Positions 58,040-64,000 of a stretch of DNA of 64,000 nt are shown here, one piece after another. Origin of the DNA: Ornithinimicrobium sufpigmenti (GTDB taxonomy: Bacteria; Actinomycetota; Actinomycetes; Actinomycetales; Dermatophilaceae); the NCBI RefSeq assembly GCF_004322775.1, contig NZ_CP036403.1, positions 124,001-188,000 on the forward strand. The letters run 5' to 3'. The position numbers and the translations under genes were made by a program. The notes beneath the pieces were generated by a model. That model was not told where the DNA came from, searched no databases, and saw nothing but the letters and a program-made list of their open reading frames with translations. Position 1 is the stretch's first letter, and each line of letters begins with the position of its first letter.

Positions 58040-58471
58040 TCAGGCCGAGGACAGGTCGGGCACGTCCCACCACCCCGGCTCAGCAGTCAGCTCGAAGGTG
58101 CGTCTGCGTGCGCACCGGAAGAGGTCATCGTCGCAGCCGATCCAGTCGACCAGGTGCACGGCGTGCCGGACGGAGGCTCTTCTGGCCCGCTCGAAGGTGG
58201 CCAGGAAACCCGGTGGCGGGGGCCCGTCCGTGACCGGCTCGTCGCAGAGCACCACGGCGGCAGCATGCGTCTCGCCGCCTCGTCCGATCGTCTCGAAGTG
58301 CTCCAGGCAGGCCTCGAGCGCCCAGTCGACCGAGTCCGTGCGGCGGGCATGGAGGACGGCCAGGCCTCGACCACGATCAGGTCGCCGTCCCGCGCCCGGT
58401 GGCTCTGCTTGCTCGTGCGTCTCATGACGACACGCTACGGCGGGTGTCGTCGCAGCACGGAGGTTTTCCAC
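58040..58471 (-). CDS. Hypothetical protein, possibly frameshifted
   Basis: The frame gives 143 residues. The last 100 (SVDWALEACLEHFETIGRG, HAAAVVLCDEPVTDG, DDDLFRCARRRTFELTAEPGWWDV) look like genuine protein. The first 45 are Arg/Gly-rich and unconvincing. The other frame upstream (start at 58425; DGDLIVVEAWPSS) looks real and would join near 58345 by a one-base shift. This may be a sequencing indel, a true pseudogene or a misjudged start. Confidence 0.45.
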   Translation of the reverse strand: MENLRAATTPAVACRHETHEQAEPPGAGRRPDRGRGLAVLHARRTDSVDWALEACLEHFETIGRGGETHAAAVVLCDEPVTDGPPPPGFLATFERARRASVRHAVHLVDWIGCDDDLFRCARRRTFELTAEPGWWDVPDLSSA

Positions 58472-58538
58472 AGGCCCTGCCCTCCGTCGGGGGCGTGAGT
58501 GCGGACCGTCTCGGGCGGTGTGCGCGACCCGCCGTACC

Positions 58539-58544
58539 TAGGGT
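58539..58544 (+). promoter_or_regulatory. -10 box (TAGGGT) of the photolyase gene
   Basis: TAGGGT ends 6 bp before the GTG at 58551, consistent with a leaderless transcript. No CarH-like repeat array is seen upstream, so light control by that regulator is not supported here. Confidence 0.55.
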
Positions 58545-58550
58545 GGTGCC

Positions 58551-59942
58551 GTGCCCACCTCCCCACCCTCGGTGCTGTGGCTCCGACGCGATCTGCGCCA
58601 GGGGGACCACCCGGCGCTCCTCGCGGCCCAGGAGGCGGCCGGGCCCGGTGGTGAGCTCGTGCCGCTCTTCGTCCTCGACCCGGCGCTGTGGGAGGGCGGC
58701 GGCCCGGTCCGCCGGGCCTGGTTGGCCGCCTCGCTCCGGACCCTCGACGAGGATCTCGCCGGCGGGCTGGTGCTGCGCCTGGGTGATCCCGCCGAGGTGG
58801 TCCCGCAGGTGGTCCGTGAGGTCGAAGCCACGGGCGTGCACCTGTCGCGGGAGACCACCGGGTATGGCGTGCGTCGGGACACGCGCGTCCGCGCCGCGCT
58901 CCGAAGCGTCGAGGGTCAGAACGGCGTCGCCTGGGTCGAGACCGGCACGCCCTACGCGGTCGGCCCCGGGCTGGTGCGGACCCAGCAGGGGGAGCCCTAC
59001 AAGGTCTTCACGCCCTTCGCCCGCGCCTGGCGCGAGCACGGCTGGCCCGCGGCGGCCCCCCGCCCCGACCGGCTGGACCTGGTCGACCTGCCCTCCGACG
59101 GCCGGGCGGAGCAACTGCTCGACGAGGCGCTCACCGCCGACGGCCTGCCGCAGCTCCCGCCCGCCGGCGAGGCGGCCGCGCTACGGCGGTGGCGCGAGTT
59201 CCGCGAGCACGACCTTGCCGCATACCGGCAGGAGCGGGACCGCCCGGCGGTCGACGGGACCAGCCGCCTCTCGGCCTACCTGAAGATCGGCGCGCTCCAC
59301 CCGCGCACGCTCCTCGCCGACCTCGCCGAGGAGTCGGGGGAGGGAGCGGAGACGTTCGTGACCGAGCTGGCCTGGCGGGAGTTCTACGCGGACGTCCTGC
59401 ACGAGCGGCCGGCCAGTGCCTGGCGCGACCTGCGGCCCGCACTCGCCGGGCTGCGCTACGACGAGCCGGAGGACGCGGTCCTCGCGTGGCAGCAGGGGCG
59501 GACCGGCTATCCGATGGTCGACGCCGGGATGCGCCAGCTGCTCGCGGTCGGCTGGATGCACAACCGGGTGCGGATGATCACCGCGAGCTTCCTCACCAAG
59601 GACCTGCACGTGTGGTGGCCGGTCGGTGCGCGCTGGTTCCTGGAGTGGCTGGTCGACGGCGACCTGGCGTCCAACAACCACGGCTGGCAGTGGGTGGCCG
59701 GCACGGGGACCGACGCCGCGCCCTACTTCCGGGTCTTCAACCCGGTCACCCAGGGGGAGAAGTTCGACCCCGACGGGGACTACGTGCGCCGCTGGATCCC
59801 CGAGCTGCGGCACCTGCCGGGTGCGGCCGCCCACCGGCCGTGGGACCACGCGGACGGCTACGCCCACGACTACCCGCGCCGGATCGTCGACCACGCCGAG
59901 GAGCGGCGGGAGGCGCTGGCACGCTACGAGGCCGCCCGGTGA
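58551..59942 (+). CDS. phr: Deoxyribodipyrimidine photolyase (cryptochrome/photolyase family)
   Basis: The protein has 463 residues. The N-terminal antenna domain begins SVLWLRRDLRQGDHPAL. The FAD-binding helical domain shows TSRLSAYLKIGALHPRTLL, ELAWREFYADVL, GYPMVDAGMRQLLAVGWMHNRVRM and NNHGWQWVAGTGTDAAPYFRVFNP, the cofactor-binding and active-site segments of class I CPD photolyases. It repairs UV pyrimidine dimers with blue light. A pyrimidine-dimer glycosylase gene lies 1.6 kb downstream. Confidence 0.95.
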   Translation: MPTSPPSVLWLRRDLRQGDHPALLAAQEAAGPGGELVPLFVLDPALWEGGGPVRRAWLAASLRTLDEDLAGGLVLRLGDPAEVVPQVVREVEATGVHLSRETTGYGVRRDTRVRAALRSVEGQNGVAWVETGTPYAVGPGLVRTQQGEPYKVFTPFARAWREHGWPAAAPRPDRLDLVDLPSDGRAEQLLDEALTADGLPQLPPAGEAAALRRWREFREHDLAAYRQERDRPAVDGTSRLSAYLKIGALHPRTLLADLAEESGEGAETFVTELAWREFYADVLHERPASAWRDLRPALAGLRYDEPEDAVLAWQQGRTGYPMVDAGMRQLLAVGWMHNRVRMITASFLTKDLHVWWPVGARWFLEWLVDGDLASNNHGWQWVAGTGTDAAPYFRVFNPVTQGEKFDPDGDYVRRWIPELRHLPGAAAHRPWDHADGYAHDYPRRIVDHAEERREALARYEAAR

Positions 59943-59982
59943 GCGCACCGGACGGCCTCGTCGCTGGGGCCGGAGGGGTGGC

Positions 59983-60912
59983 TCAGGGCGTCGGGGAGCC
60001 TCCGTTGACGTTCAGCGTCTCGCCCAGGACGTAGCTGGACTCCGGCGAGGCCAGGAAGACGTAGGCCGGCGCCAGCTCCGTGGGCTGCCCGGCCCGGCCG
60101 AGGGGCACGCTCTGCCCGAACTCGGGCAGGTCCTCCGACGGCTGGCCGTGCGAGGGCTGGATCGGTGTCCAGATCGGCCCGGGGGCCACGGCGTTGACCC
60201 GGATCCCCTTGGGTGCCAGCTCCTGCGCGAGCCCCTTGGTGAAGTTGTTGATCGCCGCCTTCGTGGCCGCGTAGTCCAGCAGCGGCGGGGAGGGCTGGTA
60301 GGCCTGGATCGAGGTGGTGTTGATGATCGCCGACCCGGCCTGCAGGTGCTTGAGCGCCTCCCGGGTCAGGGTGAACATGGCGACGATGTTGATCTGGAAG
60401 GTCTGCTGGATCTGCTCGTCCGGCGTCTCCTCCAGGCTCTCGTTGGCCACCTGCTTGCCGGCGTTGTTCACCAGGATGTCGAGCCCGCCCAGCTCCGCGG
60501 CGGCGCGGCGGACGACGTCCCGGCACTGCTCGGGGTCGATGAGGTCGCCCGGCACCTTGACCGCCCGGCGACCCGTCTCGGTGATGATCCGCACCACCTC
60601 GTCGGCGTCCACCTCCTCCTCGGGCAGGTAGTGCACCGCCACGTCGGCGCCCTCACGCGCGAACGCGACGGCCACCGCGGCGCCGATGCCCGAGTCGCCA
60701 CCTGTCACGAGCGCCTTGCGGCCCTCCAGGCGGCCGGTGCCGCGGTAGGAGAACTCGCCGATGTCCGGCTGCGGCGTCATCTCCGCCTGCAGCCCCGGCT
60801 CCTCCTGAGTCTGCTCCGGCGGGCTGATCACCGGGTAGCGCTTGACGGGATCCTGGAAGACGAGCTGGTCGGTCCGGGTGGTGTCGGTGTCCTGAGTGTC
60901 CTCAGCAGCCAT
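59983..60912 (-). CDS. SDR-family oxidoreductase with N-terminal extension
   Basis: The protein has 309 residues. A 65-residue extension (FQDPVKRYPVISPPEQTQEEPG) precedes the Rossmann core with TGGDSGIG for NAD(P), NNAGK and the catalytic YAATK. The extension and core match the YghA/YhdF-type stress SDRs. The substrate is unknown. It is probably co-transcribed with the PPOX-fold gene upstream, 34 bp away. Confidence 0.9.
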   Translation of the reverse strand: MAAEDTQDTDTTRTDQLVFQDPVKRYPVISPPEQTQEEPGLQAEMTPQPDIGEFSYRGTGRLEGRKALVTGGDSGIGAAVAVAFAREGADVAVHYLPEEEVDADEVVRIITETGRRAVKVPGDLIDPEQCRDVVRRAAAELGGLDILVNNAGKQVANESLEETPDEQIQQTFQINIVAMFTLTREALKHLQAGSAIINTTSIQAYQPSPPLLDYAATKAAINNFTKGLAQELAPKGIRVNAVAPGPIWTPIQPSHGQPSEDLPEFGQSVPLGRAGQPTELAPAYVFLASPESSYVLGETLNVNGGSPTP

Positions 60913-60946
60913 GGTGTCTCCTTCTCTCTAGGGGTATGCCGTCCGG

Positions 60947-61483
60947 TCAGGGCAGGTCGACGACCGTGGAGGATCCCTCGTCCTTCTTGTTCCGACCGGT
61001 GAGCGCCCTGACGGTGCTGACCGCGGTGCCGACCAGCGACTCCCCGCCCCAGTAGTGCGCGGTGTCTCCAGAGACCTTGAGCACGACGTTGTCCGGGTTG
61101 TCCGGACCGCCCTCCATGAAGGCCTCGGCGCCCTTGGACCACAGCCGTTCGACCAGGTCAGGGTCCTCGACCAGCGTGGCGGTGCCGGTCAGCGACACCC
61201 ACGCCTTCATCGAGGAGTAGGCGACGTTCACCCGCGGGTCGGCGCGGACGTCCGCGGCGACGGAGCTGCTGCTGCGGACCAGGAAGAGCACGTCGCCGTC
61301 GTCCTCGGCGACCTGCGTGGACAGGGGGCGGCTCACGAGCCGCCGGTCCGGGGAGCCGGAGTCGACGGTGGTCAGCATGGCGACGTCCATGTCGGAGATG
61401 AGCGAGTGCACCTTCTCCACGTCGGCGGGGTCATCGCTCACCCGCACGCTGTCGTCCGCGCTGCGGTCCTGGTGCTCGGTCAT
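60947..61483 (-). CDS. Pyridoxamine 5'-phosphate oxidase-fold general stress protein
   Basis: The protein has 178 residues. The split beta-barrel core shows SDMDVAMLTTVD, RRLVSRPLSTQ, DVLFLVRSSSS and VNVAYSSMKAWVSLTGTATLVED, as in general stress protein 26, which binds FMN or F420. An acidic N-terminus and a Lys/Asp-rich tail flank it. Function is redox stress-related by family; ligand not determined. A good GGAGGACCC site precedes the ATG. Confidence 0.85.
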   Translation of the reverse strand: MTEHQDRSADDSVRVSDDPADVEKVHSLISDMDVAMLTTVDSGSPDRRLVSRPLSTQVAEDDGDVLFLVRSSSSVAADVRADPRVNVAYSSMKAWVSLTGTATLVEDPDLVERLWSKGAEAFMEGGPDNPDNVVLKVSGDTAHYWGGESLVGTAVSTVRALTGRNKKDEGSSTVVDLP

Positions 61484-61520
61484 GGGTCCTCCTGCGTCGG
61501 GATGGTGTCCTCTCGCGACG

Positions 61521-62006
61521 CTAGTCGCGGATCGCCGGGTCGGCAGGTCGGAGCGGCGTGCCGGGGGCCCGCTCCCACGTGGCGACCGGACCGTCCACCA
61601 CGGTGAACAGGGGGTGCGCCCGCAGCTCCAGCTTCAGCTGCACAGCGTGGTCCGCCGGGCTGCGCACGGCGAGCTTGTCGAGCAGGTGGGTGCGCTCCAG
61701 CTCGAGCTGGCCGGTGGCGACCGTGAGCCGCCCGGCCCACCGCTGCACGTCGTCCAGCCGCGCCGGGTCGAAGCGGTAGCCGCGCACCGTCGCCTCCTGC
61801 CGCACCACGTCCAGGTATGCCGCCAGCGCGCCTCGGGGAGAGGGACACTCCCGGAAGCGCTCGAGCTGGGGGTGGTGGCGGTATCCGCGGGTCCGGCCGG
61901 CGAGCACCGCCTGGGCGAGCAGGGCCTCCCGCCACAGGGCGACCAGGCCCGGCCGGTCCAGGTGTGCTGGGTGCAGGCTCCACAGGCGCATCGTCCGATC
62001 AGACAC
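61521..62006 (-). CDS. Pyrimidine-dimer DNA glycosylase family protein
   Basis: The protein has 161 residues. MRLWSLHPAHLDRPGLVALWREALLAQAVLAG is the start of the domain (shown here by MRLWSLHP at residues 6-13), followed by YRHHPQLERF and a basic helical region, as in the pyrimidine-dimer excision family related to T4 endonuclease V. A GTG at 62006 after GGGAGGAACC is used; the ATG at 61991 lacks a site. It would cut at UV dimers and abasic sites. Close to the photolyase gene on the other strand. Confidence 0.75.
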   Translation of the reverse strand: MSDRTMRLWSLHPAHLDRPGLVALWREALLAQAVLAGRTRGYRHHPQLERFRECPSPRGALAAYLDVVRQEATVRGYRFDPARLDDVQRWAGRLTVATGQLELERTHLLDKLAVRSPADHAVQLKLELRAHPLFTVVDGPVATWERAPGTPLRPADPAIRD

Positions 62007-62051
62007 GGTTCCTCCCGCGTACGCCAGTCGGCGGCGGCGGATACCGGGTCG

Positions 62052-62057
62052 TAGGCT
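62052..62057 (+). promoter_or_regulatory. -10 candidate (TAGGCT) of the small membrane protein gene
   Basis: TAGGCT lies 47 bp before the ATG at 62105. Between them lies a GGCGGCCG/CGGCCGCC hairpin and GGAGGGAGAG as ribosome binding site. Confidence 0.35.
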
Positions 62058-62104
62058 GCCCCGGGCGGCCGTCCGGCCGCCGAGACGACGACGGAGGGAG
62101 AGCC

Positions 62105-62311
62105 ATGTCGAGCCCGACGGTCAAGGGTTCAGGACGTTCATGGGAGCTGGTGCAGGGGCTGCTCATCGCGCTGGCCGCGGTGCTGGCCGGCGTCGCCCTG
62201 GTGATGGGCGACATCACCGTTCCGCAGAGCGCCGTGGGTGGTGGGGCGCTCGTGCTCGCCGGGATCTGCTGGGCCGCGGCGGCCGTGCTCAAGGCCCGGT
62301 CAGGGCGGTAG
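62105..62311 (+). CDS. Small two-helix membrane protein
   Basis: The protein has 68 residues. A polar start (VKGSGRSWE) precedes two hydrophobic helices (LLIALAAVLAGVALVMG and ALVLAGICWAAAAVL) joined by DITVPQSAVGGG, ending in a basic tail. I do not recognise the family. GGAGGGAGAGCC precedes the ATG. It diverges from the dimer glycosylase gene. Confidence 0.75.
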   Translation: MSSPTVKGSGRSWELVQGLLIALAAVLAGVALVMGDITVPQSAVGGGALVLAGICWAAAAVLKARSGR

Positions 62312-62373
62312 ACGAGGTAGGAGCCTGGTCATCCGCCCGTTGTGACGGGCGGGACCGACAGTGAGCTGTGCCC

Positions 62374-63534
62374 TCAGAGCGAACGGGCGACGAGCTCCTT
62401 CATGATCTCGTTGGTGCCGCCGTAGATGCGCTGCACGCGGGCGGAGGTGAACATCCGCGCGATCGGGAGCTCCGCCATGTAGCCGTAGCCGCCGAAGACC
62501 TGCAGGCAGCGGTCCACGACGCGGCCCTGCACGTCCGAGCACCAGAACTTGGCCAGCGAGGCGCCGGCGGCGTCCAGCGTTCCCTGGAGGTGCTGCTCGA
62601 TGCAGGAGTCCACCAGGGTCCGTGCGGCCAGCGCGTCGGCCGCGCACTCGGCGAGCACGAACCTGGTGTTCTGGAAGGCCATCAGGGTGCTGCCGAACGC
62701 CTCACGCTCCTTGGCGTAGGCGGTCGCCAGCCGCACCGCGGCCTCCGCCGCCGCGGCCGAGACGACGGCGATGACCAGCCGCTCCTGAGGCAGCTGCGCC
62801 ATCAGCTGGGCGAACCCCCTGCCCTCCTGGTCCGCTCCGCCGAGGATGTGCTCCACGGGCACCCGCACGTCGGTGAAGGACAGCTCGCGGGTGTCCTGCC
62901 CGTGCTGGCCGATCTTCTCCAGCACCCTTCCGCGCGCGAAGCCGGGCAGGTCATCCGTCTCGACGACGAGCAGGCTCAGGCCGCGCCCGTCCTCGTGCTC
63001 GCCGGTGCGCGCGGCCAGCACGACGAGGTCGCAGTGGGTGCCGTTGGAGATGAAGGTCTTCGAGCCGTTGACGACCAGGTCGTCGCCATCCCGGACGGCG
63101 CGGGTGCGGAGGCGTTGCAGGTCCGAGCCGGTGCCGGGCTCGGTCATCGCGATCGCGCCCACGAGGTCGCCGCTGGCCAGCCGGGGCAGCCACCTGCGCT
63201 TCTGCTCCTCGGTCCCGTACGCCAGCAGGTAGTGCGCGACCATCACGCTGTGCACCGCGTTGCCCCACGCGTCCTCGCCGGCGAGTGCCTGCTCGCGCAG
63301 CACGACGGCCTCGTGGGCGAAGGTGCCGCCCCCGCCGCCGTACTCCTGGGGGATGCTCAGGCACAGCAGGCCCGCGGCTCCTGCGGCCGTCCAGACCTCC
63401 CGGTCCACCTGCTGCTGCCGCGCGAACCGCTCCTGGTGGGGGAGCAGCTCGCGCTCGATGAAGGTCCGCGCCAGCCGGGCGAGGTCGTCGAGCTCCTCGT
63501 CCATCCAGGGCGAGCGGAATCCGTCCAGGATCAT
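62374..63534 (-). CDS. Acyl-CoA dehydrogenase
   Basis: The protein has 386 residues. All three domains are present: the N-terminal helices (LARTFIERELLPHQERF), the FAD/substrate-binding middle (AIAMTEPGTGSDLQRLRT) and the C-terminal helices ending RMFTSARVQRIYGGTNEIMKELVARSL, shown here by IYGGTNEIM. The usual late catalytic Glu of medium-chain enzymes is Gly in YGGT, whereas REAFG carries the Glu used by isovaleryl/long-chain types. It overlaps the CoA-transferase gene by 4 bp (ATGA). Confidence 0.92.
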   Translation of the reverse strand: MILDGFRSPWMDEELDDLARLARTFIERELLPHQERFARQQQVDREVWTAAGAAGLLCLSIPQEYGGGGGTFAHEAVVLREQALAGEDAWGNAVHSVMVAHYLLAYGTEEQKRRWLPRLASGDLVGAIAMTEPGTGSDLQRLRTRAVRDGDDLVVNGSKTFISNGTHCDLVVLAARTGEHEDGRGLSLLVVETDDLPGFARGRVLEKIGQHGQDTRELSFTDVRVPVEHILGGADQEGRGFAQLMAQLPQERLVIAVVSAAAAEAAVRLATAYAKEREAFGSTLMAFQNTRFVLAECAADALAARTLVDSCIEQHLQGTLDAAGASLAKFWCSDVQGRVVDRCLQVFGGYGYMAELPIARMFTSARVQRIYGGTNEIMKELVARSL

Positions 63535-64000
63535 GCGGGTCCCTCCTCGGGGGCTGTCGAGCGAGATCGGCGGGCAGGGGTATGCCGTGCCGCCCGCCCG
63601 CGCACCGCCGCGATCGGCAGGTCCTCCCGGCGGGCGAGCGCCTCCCAGTGCTCGGAAGGCTCTGTCGCGAAGCGCTCGGCGAGCTCCTCGCGGCTGGCGC
63701 CGACCGTCTCGGCGAGCCGCCGGGCGAAGTGCGGTTCCAGCGCGGCCACGGCGACGTGACCGTCCGCCGTCGGGTAGACGGCATAGGAGGGGAGGGCGCC
63801 GCCGAGCGGCCCACCGGGGGCCGTCAACCCGTACCGGACACCGTCGGCCGCGGACCGGGCCACGTCCTCGAGGACGACCCGCTGCCGCACCGGCCCACCG
63901 TGCAGGTCGCGCTGCCGCAGGCCGGCGAGGGCGGCGCTGACGGCGCGCTCGCCGCCCAGCAGGTCGGCGACGAGGACCGGGGGCAGCTGCGGGGGCTGCA
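63531..64000 (-). CDS. CaiB/BaiF-family CoA-transferase, N-terminus outside window
   Basis: The 3' part of a family III CoA-transferase; the frame is open to the right edge. Visible residues include VLVADLLGGERAVSAALAGL and RYGLTAPGGPLGGALPSYAVYPTADGHVAVAALEPHFARRL (shown here by YPTADGHVAVAALE), both typical of the family. It moves CoA between carboxylic acids. With the overlapping acyl-CoA dehydrogenase it suggests breakdown of a branched or unusual fatty or aromatic acid. Confidence 0.85.
   Translation of the reverse strand, partial: QPPQLPPVLVADLLGGERAVSAALAGLRQRDLHGGPVRQRVVLEDVARSAADGVRYGLTAPGGPLGGALPSYAVYPTADGHVAVAALEPHFARRLAETVGASREELAERFATEPSEHWEALARREDLPIAAVRGRAARHTPARRSRSTAPEEGPA

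Overview
The window is chromosomal DNA of a very GC-rich actinobacterium. Leaderless genes preceded by a TAGGGT-type -10 box, many GTG starts, ATGA/GTGA stop-start overlaps, cell-wall-binding type 2 (CWB2) repeat proteins and a Gram-positive Tad pilus locus all fit Micrococcales, most likely the Intrasporangiaceae/Ornithinimicrobium/Serinicoccus group. That placement is inference. No tRNA, rRNA, CRISPR array, intact transposase or prophage was seen. Layout, left to right: 1-6.8 kb is a light/redox neighbourhood: the end of an SDR-TspO fusion, a CarH/LitR-type B12 photoreceptor repressor with a repeat-array operator, a DUF4397 surface protein with a class F sortase, a CPBP protease, a FAD amine-oxidase-like enzyme and an orphan LuxR response regulator with five 11-bp repeats upstream. 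7.0-14.8 kb is a translationally coupled surface-glycan operon of five glycosyltransferase-type proteins and one WcbI-like protein. 14.8-18.3 kb is an OpuC-type osmoprotectant ABC transporter, followed by a second TspO-like membrane protein. 19.3-25.8 kb encodes envelope proteins: a 5'-nucleotidase with three CWB2 repeats, a peptidoglycan-binding secreted protein and a second CWB2 protein. 25.9-29.2 kb is a compact operon with MauE- and MauD-like disulfide-handling proteins and a Tat-exported Cys/Trp-rich protein of unknown function. It ends in a membrane-protein frame split by an in-frame TGA. 29.2-31.9 kb holds an App1-type phosphatase, an Fpg/Nei DNA glycosylase and an SH3-like hypothetical. 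31.9-34.9 kb is a leftward operon of a small helical protein, a DUF1023 alpha/beta hydrolase and a lipoprotein, which looks like a type VII secretion substrate unit. 35.0-52.2 kb carries a rhodanese and then a Tad/Flp pilus operon (SAF/CpaB-like, CpaE-like, CpaF, TadB, TadC, Flp, TadE/G-like proteins), a lipoprotein, a secreted protein, a LysM-BTAD membrane protein, an EssC-type FtsK/SpoIIIE ATPase and a WXG100 protein. The pilus and type VII elements run in one direction with few gaps. 52.4-64 kb is mixed: an AAA ATPase, a formate/nitrite-type transporter, an aldo/keto reductase, a serpin lipoprotein, small stress-type proteins, a photolyase, an SDR, a PPOX-fold protein, a pyrimidine-dimer glycosylase and the acyl-CoA dehydrogenase/CaiB CoA-transferase pair that runs off the right edge. 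The light theme recurs through the B12 photoreceptor, two TspO proteins, the photolyase and the pyrimidine-dimer glycosylase. The best candidates for something undescribed are the MauE/MauD plus Cys/Trp-rich Tat protein operon, the Tad-EssC-WXG100 composite and the 11-bp-phased repeat arrays upstream of the CarH-like and LuxR-like regulators.
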